Positions 10,121 through 18,293 of a stretch of 64,000 nucleotides of DNA are shown piece by piece (the stretch's first letter is position 1; every line of letters begins with the position of its first letter). The position numbers and the translations under genes are program-made. This DNA is from Variovorax paradoxus (GTDB lineage: Bacteria; Pseudomonadota; Gammaproteobacteria; Burkholderiales; Burkholderiaceae_C): the NCBI RefSeq assembly GCF_022009635.1, contig NZ_CP091716.1, positions 5,725,501 to 5,789,500 of the forward strand, read 5' to 3'. The notes beneath the pieces were generated by a model that was given only the letters and a program-made list of their open reading frames with translations, searched no databases and was not told the origin of the DNA.

Positions 10121-10754
10121 TAACACCGCTCTTTCTTCCGCCGCCGTGACCGCGCCAGCGTTCGACGTCTTCAACGTCCGCAACGAAGACCATCATCCGG
10201 AGAACGGAACCCTGCTGGGGTTCTGGCTCTACCTGATGAGCGACTGCCTGATCTTCGCCTGCCTGTTCGCGGTGTACGGCGTGCTGGGCCGCAGCTACGC
10301 GGCCGGTCCCTCGGGCGCCGACCTGTTCGACCTGCCGCTGGTGGCGATCAACACCTCGCTGCTGCTGCTGTCGTCCATCACGTACGGCTTTGCCATGCTG
10401 CAGATGCAGCAGCGCCGCATGGGCGGCGTGCTGGTCTGGCTGGCCATCACCGGCTTGCTGGGCGCGGGCTTCATCGGCCTGGAGCTGTATGAATTCGCGC
10501 ACCTGATCCACGAAGGCGCCGGCCCGCAACGCAGCGCGTTCCTGTCGTCGTTCTTCGCGCTGGTGGGCACCCACGGCCTGCACGTGACCTTCGGCATCGT
10601 CTGGCTCATCGTGCTGATGATCCAGCTGCCCAAGCACGGCTTCACCGCCGCCAACCGCCGCCGCCTGATGTGCCTGTCGATGTTCTGGCACTTTCTGGAC
10701 GTGGTCTGGATCGGCGTCTTCACCTTCGTGTACCTGATGGGATCGCTGCAATGA
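10113..10754 (+). CDS. cyoC: Cytochrome bo3 ubiquinol oxidase subunit III
   Basis: A 213-residue, five-helix membrane protein with the CyoC pattern: [19 protein letters not shown] near residue 35, [16 protein letters not shown] in the middle, and [17 protein letters not shown] at the end. It stabilises the oxidase and flanks subunit I. It overlaps both neighbours (8 bp with cyoB, ATGA with cyoD), so the four subunits are co-translated. Confidence 0.96.
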   Translation: MSNNTALSSAAVTAPAFDVFNVRNEDHHPENGTLLGFWLYLMSDCLIFACLFAVYGVLGRSYAAGPSGADLFDLPLVAINTSLLLLSSITYGFAMLQMQQRRMGGVLVWLAITGLLGAGFIGLELYEFAHLIHEGAGPQRSAFLSSFFALVGTHGLHVTFGIVWLIVLMIQLPKHGFTAANRRRLMCLSMFWHFLDVVWIGVFTFVYLMGSLQ

Positions 10755-11158
10755 GCGCGCATATCGAAACCGCCGGCCATGGCGCACATGGCCACGACAG
10801 CCATGACCACCACGACGATGGTCCGGTGAGCCACAGCACCTTCAAGGGCTACATGACCGGCTTCGTGCTGGCCGTGATCCTCACCGCCATTCCGTTCTGG
10901 ATCGTGATGGCCAAGGTGTTCGACAAGCCGAACACCACCGCCCTCGTCATCCTGGCCTTCGCCGTGGTGCAGATCGTGGTGCACATGATCTATTTCCTGC
11001 ACATGGACGCCAAGTCCGAAGGCGGCTGGAACATGCTGGCGCTGATCTTCACGCTCGTTGTCGTCGTCATCACGCTGGCCGGTTCACTGTGGGTCATGTA
11101 CCACATGAACACGAACATGATGCCGCACTCGATGCACGACATGAAGAACATGCCCTGA
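10751..11158 (+). CDS. cyoD: Cytochrome bo3 ubiquinol oxidase subunit IV
   Basis: A 135-residue subunit with three membrane helices, including the [14 protein letters not shown] segment typical of CyoD/COX4 proteins. The first 30 residues are unusually rich in His and Asp (for example [14 protein letters not shown]), and the C-terminus carries further His/Met residues. These could bind copper or another metal; that is speculation. The ATGA start overlaps cyoC, and the stop overlaps the SURF1 start (TGATG). Confidence 0.94.
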   Translation: MSAHIETAGHGAHGHDSHDHHDDGPVSHSTFKGYMTGFVLAVILTAIPFWIVMAKVFDKPNTTALVILAFAVVQIVVHMIYFLHMDAKSEGGWNMLALIFTLVVVVITLAGSLWVMYHMNTNMMPHSMHDMKNMP

Positions 11159-11955
11159 TGGCGCCGGCAGTCCGCCAGCGTTCCACCGCCGCACGGGTGG
11201 CGCTGGCGGTCTTCGCCGCCCTCGCCTTCTGCGGCTTCCTCGCGCTCGGCACCTGGCAGGTCGAGCGCAGGGCCTGGAAACTGGATCTCATCGCCCGCGT
11301 CGACCAACGCGTGCACGCCCCGGCCGGTACGGCCCCCGGGCGAAACGAATGGCCCACCGTCAACGCGGCCAACGACGAATACCGGCACATCCGCATCGCC
11401 GGCACTTTCCTCCACGACAAAGAAACGCTGGTGCAAGCCAGCACCCGGCTCGGCGCCGGCTTCTGGGTGCTGACCCCGCTGAAGGCAGCCGACGGCACCG
11501 TGGTGCTGGTCAACCGGGGCTTCGTGCCTCCCGAGGCGCGTGAGCGCTCTGCCCGCACCGCGTCCGAGCCCCAGGGCGAGACCACCGTGGCCGGCTTGCT
11601 GCGCCTGACCGAGCCCAAGGGCGGCTTCCTGCGCAAGAACGACCCGGCGGCCGACCGCTGGTTCTCGCGCGACGTGCAGGCCATCGCCACCGCGCGCGGC
11701 CTGGCTGACGTGGCACCCTATTTCGTCGACGCCGAGGCCACGCCCGCCGCAGCCACCGCACAGCCCACCGACACCCCCGCGTGGCCCGCCGCCGGCCTGA
11801 CCGTCATCGCCTTCCCCAACAGCCACCTCGTCTACGCATTGACCTGGTATGGCCTGGCGCTGATGGTGCTGATCGCCGCCTGGTTCGTGCGGCGCAGCGA
11901 AAATGCGGGCGATGCCGACGCCCGCCCCGCCCCACAAGATGCCCGCCGCGACTGA
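11158..11955 (+). CDS. SURF1 family oxidase assembly protein
   Basis: A 265-residue protein with one membrane helix near each end (about residues 12-32 and 222-242) and a large periplasmic loop, the SURF1 layout. Family signatures are LGTWQVERRAWKLDLI near the N-terminus, the RHIRIAGTF region, VNRGFVP, and the closing HLVYALTWYGLA helix. SURF1 proteins help insert haem a or o into the oxidase active site. Translation is coupled to cyoD, consistent with service to this oxidase. Confidence 0.92.
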   Translation: MAPAVRQRSTAARVALAVFAALAFCGFLALGTWQVERRAWKLDLIARVDQRVHAPAGTAPGRNEWPTVNAANDEYRHIRIAGTFLHDKETLVQASTRLGAGFWVLTPLKAADGTVVLVNRGFVPPEARERSARTASEPQGETTVAGLLRLTEPKGGFLRKNDPAADRWFSRDVQAIATARGLADVAPYFVDAEATPAAATAQPTDTPAWPAAGLTVIAFPNSHLVYALTWYGLALMVLIAAWFVRRSENAGDADARPAPQDARRD

Positions 11956-13351
11956 GGCCGTCGCGGTCGCGGGGGAGCTTCACGCCCCCCGCGCCGGCGT
12001 CGCCAGCCTCGATAACGCCACCGGCCACCAGAACATGCAGCAGCTGATCCAGCTGCGCTGGTTTGCCGTCGTCGGGCAGGTGGTCACCATCCTCGTGGTG
12101 CACTACGGCTTCGCCATCCGGCTGCCGCTGGACCACATGCTGCAGGTGCTGACCTGCCTGGCCCTCTTCAACATGGTGAGCCTGCTGCGCGCGCGCAGCC
12201 ACCGGCGCGTGACCAACGGCGAACTGTTCCTCGCGCTCCTGGTCGACGTGGCCACGCTCACCGCCCAGCTCTACCTGAGCGGCGGCGCCACCAACCCCTT
12301 CGTGTTCCTGTTCCTGCTGCAGGTGACGCTGGGCGCGGTGCTGCTGAAGGCCTGGTCGACCTGGACCATCGTGGTCATCACCAGCATCTGCTTCGCGGGG
12401 CTGGCGTTGTTCTCGCGCCCGCTCGCGCTGCCGCTGGACCACAACCGGGGCCTGTGGAGCCCCTACATCCAGGGCATGCTGGTGTGCTTCGCGCTGAACG
12501 CGGCGCTGCTGGTGATCTTCATCACCCGCATCAGCCGCAACCTGCGCGCCCGCGACGCGCGGCTGGCCGACCTGCGCCAGCGCGCCTCCGAAGAAGAACA
12601 CATCGTGCGCATGGGCCTGCTGGCCTCGGGCGCGGCGCACGAGCTGGGCACGCCGCTGGCCACGCTGGCCGTGATCCTGGGCGACTGGCGCCGGCTGCCG
12701 CATTTCAGCTCCGACCCCGAACTGCTGACAGAAGTGGCCGAGATGGAACTGCAGATCCAGCGCTGCAAGAGCATCGTGAGCGGCATCCTGCTGTCGGCCG
12801 GCGAGGCGCGCGGCGAATCGTCCGAAGAGACCACCGTCAGCACCTTCCTGGACGACCTGATCGAAGAGTGGCGCACCACCCGCCCTATCGAGGACTTCGA
12901 GTACGACAACCACTTTGGCCGGGACCTGCCCATGGTCTCCGACTCCGCCCTCAAGCAGATGATCTGCAACGTGCTGGACAATGCCCTGGAGGCGTCGCCG
13001 CACTGGCTGCGCCTGGAGGCGGCGCACGACGCCGACGCGCTGACGATCACGGTCACGGACGCGGGCCCCGGCTTCCTGCCGGCCATCCTGAAGGAGTTCG
13101 GCAAACCCTACCAGTCGAGCAAGGGCCGCCCCGGCGGCGGGCTGGGGCTGTTCCTGGTCGTGAACGTGGCGCGCACCGTGGGCGGCCGGGTCGCCGCGGG
13201 CAACCGGCCCGAGGGCGGCGCGATCGTGAAGATCACGCTGCCGCTGGCGGCCATCGTGCTGGAAGAAGAGGAAGACGAGGACGACGACGGCGAACAGGAA
13301 GCCGAAGAGACCCTCGACCGCGGGACCACCGAAACACAAACGAGGCCATGA
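11939..13351 (+). CDS. regB: Redox-sensing histidine kinase, RegB/PrrB family
   Basis: A 470-residue membrane sensor kinase. Six hydrophobic segments fill the first ~190 residues and contain GGATNPFVF, the RegB quinone-site motif. The phosphoacceptor box LLASGAAHELGTPLATLAVI has His at about 234; RCKSIVSGI supplies the redox-active Cys (about 276). The ATPase N and G boxes are NVLDNALEAS and GGGLGLFLVVN. The C-terminus is highly acidic. The start is uncertain (11903, 11912 or 11939 all overlap SURF1). Its position behind cyo fits control of respiration by quinone redox state. Confidence 0.88.
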   Translation: MPAATEAVAVAGELHAPRAGVASLDNATGHQNMQQLIQLRWFAVVGQVVTILVVHYGFAIRLPLDHMLQVLTCLALFNMVSLLRARSHRRVTNGELFLALLVDVATLTAQLYLSGGATNPFVFLFLLQVTLGAVLLKAWSTWTIVVITSICFAGLALFSRPLALPLDHNRGLWSPYIQGMLVCFALNAALLVIFITRISRNLRARDARLADLRQRASEEEHIVRMGLLASGAAHELGTPLATLAVILGDWRRLPHFSSDPELLTEVAEMELQIQRCKSIVSGILLSAGEARGESSEETTVSTFLDDLIEEWRTTRPIEDFEYDNHFGRDLPMVSDSALKQMICNVLDNALEASPHWLRLEAAHDADALTITVTDAGPGFLPAILKEFGKPYQSSKGRPGGGLGLFLVVNVARTVGGRVAAGNRPEGGAIVKITLPLAAIVLEEEEDEDDDGEQEAEETLDRGTTETQTRP

Positions 13352-13893
13352 CCGGAACCGAAGCTGAGCGCCAGTTGCTGATCGTCGAGGACGACGATGC
13401 CTTCGCGCGCACGCTGGGCCGTTCGTTCGAGCGACGCGGCTATGCCGTGACGCATGCGAGCAACCTCGAGGAAGCCGGGGCCTTGCTGGAAACCATGTCG
13501 CCCGGCTATGCCGTGGTCGACCTCAAGCTCAACGGCGAGGCCTCGGGCCTGGCCTGCGTGCAGATGCTGCACCGTCACAACGCCAAGATGCTGATCGTGG
13601 TGCTGACGGGCTTTGCCAGCATCGCCACGGCGGTGGAGGCCATCAAGCTCGGCGCCTGCCACTACCTGGCCAAGCCGTCGAACACCGACGACATCGAGGC
13701 CGCCTTCGGGCGCGCCACGGGCACCACCGAAGTCGAGCTGACCAACCGCTCGACCTCGATCAAGACGCTCGAATGGGAGCGTATCCACGAGACGCTGGCC
13801 GAGACCGGCTTCAACATCTCGGAGACCGCGCGCAGGCTCGGCATGCACCGGCGTACGCTGGCACGCAAGCTGGGCAAGCAGCAGGTCAAGTAG
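13348..13893 (+). CDS. regA: Redox response regulator, RegA/PrrA family
   Basis: A 181-residue two-domain regulator. The receiver domain has the acidic pair EDDD near residue 14, phospho-Asp58 in VVDLKLNG, and Lys in YLAKPS. The C-terminal Fis-type helix-turn-helix ISETARRLGMHRRTLARKL is nearly diagnostic of RegA. It overlaps regB by ATGA. RegA normally controls terminal oxidases and other redox genes; direct control of the upstream cyo operon is likely but I cannot point to a site. Confidence 0.92.
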   Translation: MTGTEAERQLLIVEDDDAFARTLGRSFERRGYAVTHASNLEEAGALLETMSPGYAVVDLKLNGEASGLACVQMLHRHNAKMLIVVLTGFASIATAVEAIKLGACHYLAKPSNTDDIEAAFGRATGTTEVELTNRSTSIKTLEWERIHETLAETGFNISETARRLGMHRRTLARKLGKQQVK

Positions 13894-13967
13894 TAAGTTA
13901 ACGACCGGGGCATGCAGGGTGCGGATCTTGCAAGCTCGCCATGACACCCCATCCGCATGAGGTTCCG

Positions 13968-14654
13968 ATGACTTCTCGTTCACAGACGCAGCCCTCGCCC
14001 CGCGCTTCGGTGCTGGCGGCCCGCGACCAGACCGCGATGGAAGAGCTCTTCAACGCCCTGAGCCACGGCCTGGGCCTGGCGCTGGCCATCGCGGCCCTGC
14101 CCATCCTGGTCTACAGCGCGGCGCAGAAGGGCCAGGCGGCCGGCGTCGTCGGCGCCTGCCTGTTCGCGGGCACGGCCATCGTGCTGTACCTGATCTCCAC
14201 GCTGTACCACGCGCTGCCGATGGGCCGCGCCAAAGCCTGGTTCAACCGGCTGGACCACGCGGCCATCTACCTCTTCATCGCGGGCAGCTACATGCCCTTC
14301 CTGTTCGGCGTGCTGCGCGGGCCGCTGGGCTGGACCCTGTTCGGCGCGATCTGCGCGGCCGCCGCGCTGGGCGTGGGCGCCAAGCTGTTCAACCGGCTGC
14401 AGCATCCGCTGTGGTCGACCGGGCTCTATGTGGCGATGGGCTGGATGGCGCTGATGGCGGCCGTGCCGCTGTACGAACGCATGTCGGCGGCAGGCCTCGG
14501 TTGGCTAGTGGCCGGCGGCCTGTTCTATACGGCCGGCGCTGTCGTATTCCTGTTCGACAACAAGGTGCGCTACGCCCACTCGGTATGGCACCTTTTCGTG
14601 CTGGCCGGCAGCACCTGCCACTTCTTCGCCGTGCTCTGGCACTCGCACGGCTGA
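13968..14654 (+). CDS. Hemolysin III family membrane protein (YqfA/PAQR-like)
   Basis: A 228-residue protein with seven predicted membrane segments. It has the family histidines and acidic residues in ELFNALSHGLG, STLYHALP, LDHAAIYLFIAGSYMP and HSVWHLFVLAGSTCHFFAV. Members of this superfamily are proposed to be Zn-dependent membrane hydrolases; the function in bacteria is poorly defined. I prefer the ATG at 13968, six bases after GAGG, over the ATG at 13941. Confidence 0.85.
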   Translation: MTSRSQTQPSPRASVLAARDQTAMEELFNALSHGLGLALAIAALPILVYSAAQKGQAAGVVGACLFAGTAIVLYLISTLYHALPMGRAKAWFNRLDHAAIYLFIAGSYMPFLFGVLRGPLGWTLFGAICAAAALGVGAKLFNRLQHPLWSTGLYVAMGWMALMAAVPLYERMSAAGLGWLVAGGLFYTAGAVVFLFDNKVRYAHSVWHLFVLAGSTCHFFAVLWHSHG

Positions 14655-14664
14655 TCTTCCTGAC

Positions 14665-14889
14665 TCAGTAATGCGGCGGTAGCTCGTGGCGCGGGTTGCT
14701 GGCCGCCCCGTCCTGCGACGCGTTCTGGCTCTGCTCCCTGAGCTGCGTGACCTGCAGGATCAGCCGGTCGATCTGCTGCTGTTGTCGGTAGATCGTCATG
14801 TTCAGCTGGTCCAGCAGGTCTTCGGCGTAGCTCGACTTGATTTCGAGCTCGGTCACGCGGGGTTCGAGTTCGTTCGGTTGGTTTTCCAT
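14665..14889 (-). CDS. slyX: SlyX family protein
   Basis: A 74-residue protein almost entirely of one coiled coil: RVTELEIKSSYAEDLLDQLN, then a Gln-rich QQQQIDRLILQVTQL stretch, and a PPHY C-terminus, which is a hallmark of SlyX. Function is unknown in the family. It converges with the hemolysin III gene, 10 bp away. Confidence 0.9.
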   Translation of the reverse strand: MENQPNELEPRVTELEIKSSYAEDLLDQLNMTIYRQQQQIDRLILQVTQLREQSQNASQDGAASNPRHELPPHY

Positions 14890-14997
14890 GGTGCCGCTAT
14901 TGGACAGGAAGACCGCCCACGGTTTTGTGACGCCGCGCTTAGCCGCGCCATCCTGTGGCATCGAGTGGCTGCGCAAGCAGAACCCTGATCGCAGTCT

Positions 14998-15120
14998 TTC
15001 TCCCTCCCCTTCCGGGGGAGGGTCGGGGTGGGGGCGAGCGGCAATCGAAAAAGCCCCGCGCAAGAACCAGCGCCGCGTGCCCCCATCCCAGCCTTCCCCC
15101 GGAAGGGGAAGGAGCAAGAC
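14998..15120. repeat. Composite inverted repeat, copy 1 (REP/BIME-like)
   Basis: Two G/C-rich units in opposite orientation, 14998-15035 and 15079-15120, separated by about 43 bp. Each contains a small palindrome (CCCCTTCCGGGGGA in one, TTCCCCCGGAAGGGGAA in the other) followed by a G-rich tail (GGTCGGGGTGGGGGC / GGCTGGGATGGGGGC on the other strand). A second copy lies at 26198-26318. It sits between slyX and the MFS exporter and encodes nothing that I can see. Confidence 0.85.
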
Positions 15121-15127
15121 GGGCCCT

Positions 15128-16639
15128 TCAACAGGCCGGAGACTCCAGCGCCGCCGCACTTGTCTCCGGGTGCGTATCCCCGCGCAGGAACGCAAACACC
15201 ACCAGCGCCGTCAACACGGTCACCCCCGCCAGCACGCACAGCAGCGTGCCGAATGCCACGCCATACGCATGCAGCAGCGCCGCGCGGTCGACACCGGGCA
15301 GCAGCGCCAAAGCCTGCGACAGGTCTCCCGTGGTCACGCGCTGCGCCGCCTGCGACGCGGCCGAAAACGCTCCCAGTTGCAGCGTCACCAGCGCCGTGAG
15401 CCCAGCACCCACCAGCGCCAGCGCGATCCCCTCGCCCGCCACCCGCACCGTGTTGAAGATGCCCGAGGCCATGCCCGCCCGCTCGCGCGGCACCACGCTC
15501 ACGGCCAGTCCGTCCATCAGGCCCCAGGGCAGGCCGATGCCCGCGCCGATCAGCAGCAGCGGCCACACCATCCCACCCAGCGACGTGCCCGGCCCGCAGC
15601 GGCTGAGCCAGAAAAGCCCGGCGGCGCACACCAGCAGCCCCACGGCCGAGATCGCGCCCGACGAGAACCGGTGCGCGAGCGATGCCGCCAGCGTCGGCAC
15701 CACGAGGATCGGCCCCGAGAGCGCGAACATGAAGGCCCCGGCCTCGATCGCGCCGCGCCCCTCGAGCCCCACGAAGCGGATCGGCAGCAGCACCAGCAGC
15801 ACCACGAAGCCATAGGCCGGCGCCGCGGCCAGCAGTTGCACGCCGACGAAGCGCGGAAAACGGAACAGCGACAGGTCGAGCATCGGATGCGCCACGCGCC
15901 GCTCGATGGCGACGAAGGCCGCGCCCATCAGCGCCGCGCCGGCCAGCGCGCCGAGCACCCACGGGCTGCCCCAGCCGCTGTCGGGCGCCTGCAGCACGCC
16001 CAAGGTGAGCAGGCTCAGCGCGGCGGTGAAGCTGAGCGTGCCCGGCATGTCCAGGCCCATCGCATCGGGGTTGCGCGACTCGCGCATGTTCATCGACGCG
16101 ATGCACAGCGCCAGCAGGCTCACCGCGCCGGGGCTGAGCATCACCGCCTGCCAGCCGAAGCTCTGCGCCAGCCAGCCCGAAAGCATCGAGCCGCACGACA
16201 GCCCCACGCCGAACGAAGTGCCGATCAGGCTGAAGGCCCGGGTACGCGCCGTGCCATCGAACACCTGCGCCAGCGCCGCCGTGCCCGCCGCGAAGGCCGC
16301 CGCAGAACCCAGCCCCTGCAGCGCGCGGGCAAGGTCGAACGCAACGATGCCGGGCGCCAGCGTGAGCAGCGAGCTGCTCAGCGCCACCACCGCCAGCCCC
16401 AGCAGAAAGACACGCTTGCGGCCATAGGCATCGGCCAGCGCGCCGGCCGCCATGAGCGTGGCGCCGAAGCTCAGCATGAAGGCGTTGGTCACCCAGTTGA
16501 GCTGCACCGGGCTGCCGCCGAGCGTGTCGCGGATCGCGGGCAGCACCACCGCCGGGCCGGTGAAGCTCAGCGGCATGCCCAGCGCCGCCAGGCAGACGGC
16601 GGCCAGCAGCCAGTTCTTGGACGAGGAAGACGAGTACAT
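15128..16639 (-). CDS. MFS drug-type exporter (DHA2, 14-helix)
   Basis: A 503-residue transporter with about 14 membrane segments. It has the motif-A loop GALADAYGRKRVFLLGL and the antiporter-type motif-C region around LQGLGSAAAFA. The DHA2 group (QacA/EmrB-like) exports drugs or toxic metabolites with H+. The start at 16639 (MYSSSSSKNW) places the first helix at once; an upstream in-frame ATG would run into the regulatory region. It is divergent from a LysR regulator that probably controls it. Confidence 0.85.
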   Translation of the reverse strand: MYSSSSSKNWLLAAVCLAALGMPLSFTGPAVVLPAIRDTLGGSPVQLNWVTNAFMLSFGATLMAAGALADAYGRKRVFLLGLAVVALSSSLLTLAPGIVAFDLARALQGLGSAAAFAAGTAALAQVFDGTARTRAFSLIGTSFGVGLSCGSMLSGWLAQSFGWQAVMLSPGAVSLLALCIASMNMRESRNPDAMGLDMPGTLSFTAALSLLTLGVLQAPDSGWGSPWVLGALAGAALMGAAFVAIERRVAHPMLDLSLFRFPRFVGVQLLAAAPAYGFVVLLVLLPIRFVGLEGRGAIEAGAFMFALSGPILVVPTLAASLAHRFSSGAISAVGLLVCAAGLFWLSRCGPGTSLGGMVWPLLLIGAGIGLPWGLMDGLAVSVVPRERAGMASGIFNTVRVAGEGIALALVGAGLTALVTLQLGAFSAASQAAQRVTTGDLSQALALLPGVDRAALLHAYGVAFGTLLCVLAGVTVLTALVVFAFLRGDTHPETSAAALESPAC

Positions 16640-16711
16640 CGGGGGCAAAGCTTTCGCACGGAAAAGACGAGAAAGAGAAGATAGAAAGGAATCAATGAAA
16701 TAAAAATGGCA

Positions 16712-16754
16712 CCATTGATCCTCAGACTCCCAACCAAAGGTTGCCAATCAATGG
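16712..16754. promoter_or_regulatory. Long dyad in the MFS/LysR divergent promoter
   Basis: CCATTGAT (16712-16719) and ATCAATGG (16747-16754) form a perfect inverted repeat across 27 bp. The right arm overlaps the lysR start codon. A further ATCAATG copy lies at 16691. The segment is AT-rich for this genome. This suits an autoregulatory LysR operator but is unproven. Confidence 0.45.
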
Positions 16755-17641
16755 ACAGTTTCAGCGGGCTCGAATCTTTCGTGCGGGCGGCGGACCAGCT
16801 CAGCTTTGCCAAGGCGGGGCGGCAGCTGGGCATCTCGGCCTCGGCGGTGGGCAAGAACGTGGCGCGGCTCGAGCAGCAGCTCGGCGTGCGGCTCTTCAAC
16901 CGCACCACGCGCCACACGCGGCTCACCCAGGAAGGCGCGCTGTTCCATGAGCGCTGCCGCCGCATCCTCGACGAGCTGGACGACGCGCGGGCCATGATGC
17001 AGGACGCCGTCGCCGCGCCGCGCGGCCGGCTGCGCGTGAGCCTGCCGACCATCGGCTACCGATTCCTGCTGCCGGTCCTGCCGGAGTTCAAGGTCGCCTA
17101 CCCCGAGATCGAGCTCGACCTCGACTTCAACGACCGGCTGGTCGACGTGATCGCCGAGGGTGTAGATGTCGCCATCCGCAGCGGCGAGCTGATCGACTCG
17201 CAGCTGGTGGCGCGGCGGCTGGGCCCGTTCCAGTTCGTGCTGGTCGCCTCGCCCGCGTACCTGGCGCAGCACGGCGAGCCGCGCGTGCCGGCTGAACTCG
17301 CGAATCACGCATGCCTGCGCTACAAGTTCGTCACCGGCGGAAAGATCGAGGAATGGGACCTGCCCGGCCTGCCGGAGCAGTTGCCGGCCACCCTGCTGTG
17401 CAACAACATGGAAGCCATGCTCGGCGCCGCCGTCGCCGGGCTCGGGGTGGCCTACATGCCCGACTTCCTCGCGCGCGATTCGCTGGGGCGCGGCGAGCTG
17501 CGGTGCGTGCTGGCCGGCCACATCGCGCGGCAGGGCCAGTTCTCGGCGCTGTGGCCATCGAGCCGGCAGCTGTCGCCGAAGGTGCGGGCGTTCGTGGACT
17601 TCGCGAGCGCGCGGATGTTTCAGGCCGAATTCAGACCATAA
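16751..17641 (+). CDS. LysR family transcriptional regulator
   Basis: A 296-residue regulator with an N-terminal winged helix (LESFVRAADQLSFAKAGRQL, then SASAVGKNVARLEQQLGVRL and FNRTTRHTRLT) and a LysR substrate-binding domain from about residue 90. The recognition helix style is that of the AaeR/CrgA branch. I start at 16751 rather than 16706 because the domain begins there. It is transcribed away from the MFS exporter and likely regulates it. Confidence 0.88.
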   Translation: MDSFSGLESFVRAADQLSFAKAGRQLGISASAVGKNVARLEQQLGVRLFNRTTRHTRLTQEGALFHERCRRILDELDDARAMMQDAVAAPRGRLRVSLPTIGYRFLLPVLPEFKVAYPEIELDLDFNDRLVDVIAEGVDVAIRSGELIDSQLVARRLGPFQFVLVASPAYLAQHGEPRVPAELANHACLRYKFVTGGKIEEWDLPGLPEQLPATLLCNNMEAMLGAAVAGLGVAYMPDFLARDSLGRGELRCVLAGHIARQGQFSALWPSSRQLSPKVRAFVDFASARMFQAEFRP

Positions 17642-17675
17642 TCAGTCCGACAACGAATTCCCTCAGGGTGAACGC

Positions 17676-17948
17676 ATGAATTTCTCCACGCAGGTCAAGC
17701 CCATCAGCTATCTCAAGAGCCACGCCGCGGACATCGTGAAGACGCTTGCCGAGACCCGTGAACCGCTGGTCATCACGCAGAACGGCGAAGCCAAGCTCGT
17801 GGTGATGGACGTCCAGTCCTATGAGGAACATGAAGCCACGCTCGCGCTGCTCAAGGTTCTTGCGCTCGGCAATCGCGAAATCGGACAGGGCCACTTCCGC
17901 TCCGCCACGGACGTGTTCGCCGACCTGGACAAAGAAGACGGTCAATGA
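17676..17948 (+). CDS. Type II antitoxin, Phd/YefM family
   Basis: A 90-residue protein: N-terminal Phd/YefM fold with KPISYLKSHAADIV and EPLVITQNGEAKLVVMDVQSYE, then a toxin-wrapping acidic C-terminus (VFADLDKEDG). It should neutralise the downstream toxin and repress its own operon. The AGGGTGAACGC stretch ahead of the start is a weak ribosome site. The stop overlaps the toxin start by 4 bp. Confidence 0.9.
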   Translation: MNFSTQVKPISYLKSHAADIVKTLAETREPLVITQNGEAKLVVMDVQSYEEHEATLALLKVLALGNREIGQGHFRSATDVFADLDKEDGQ

Positions 17949-18268
17949 AGGTCGTGTTCCTGCGGTCCGCAGAAGCCGACCTGAAGGACCTGCGCCGCTA
18001 CATCATCAAGAACTTCGGCCCGGCGGCCTGGGCCGGCAGCTACGGAAAGATCAAGGAAACCGTGGCGATGATCGAAGCACACCCTCATTCAGGACGGGTC
18101 CCCGATGAGCTCGAGAACCTGAACACGGCCCAGTACCGTCAGCTCATTTCGGGCATGAATCGGATCATCTATGAAGTACGGGCGGACACCGCCTACATCC
18201 ACCTCGTCTGCGACACGCGCAGAGACCTGAAAGGCCTGCTCATGCGGCGCATGGTCGGTGCCGCATGA
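17945..18268 (+). CDS. Type II toxin, RelE/ParE family
   Basis: A 107-residue ParE/RelE-fold protein: VVFLRSAEADLKDLRRYIIK, HPHSGRVPDEL, YRQLISGMNRIIYEV and a closing strand with VCDTRRDL. These match the plasmid-stabilisation ParE branch (gyrase poison) as well as RelE mRNA interferases. The sequence alone does not decide which. It is co-translated with the antitoxin. Confidence 0.88.
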   Translation: MKVVFLRSAEADLKDLRRYIIKNFGPAAWAGSYGKIKETVAMIEAHPHSGRVPDELENLNTAQYRQLISGMNRIIYEVRADTAYIHLVCDTRRDLKGLLMRRMVGAA

Positions 18269-18293
18269 GCCGGGTGATTCGCCGACGCAGCTC

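Noticed and set aside
14998..15120. G-rich repeats as a CRISPR array
   Set aside because: Only two inverted units per locus, no regular direct repeats or spacers, and no cas genes.
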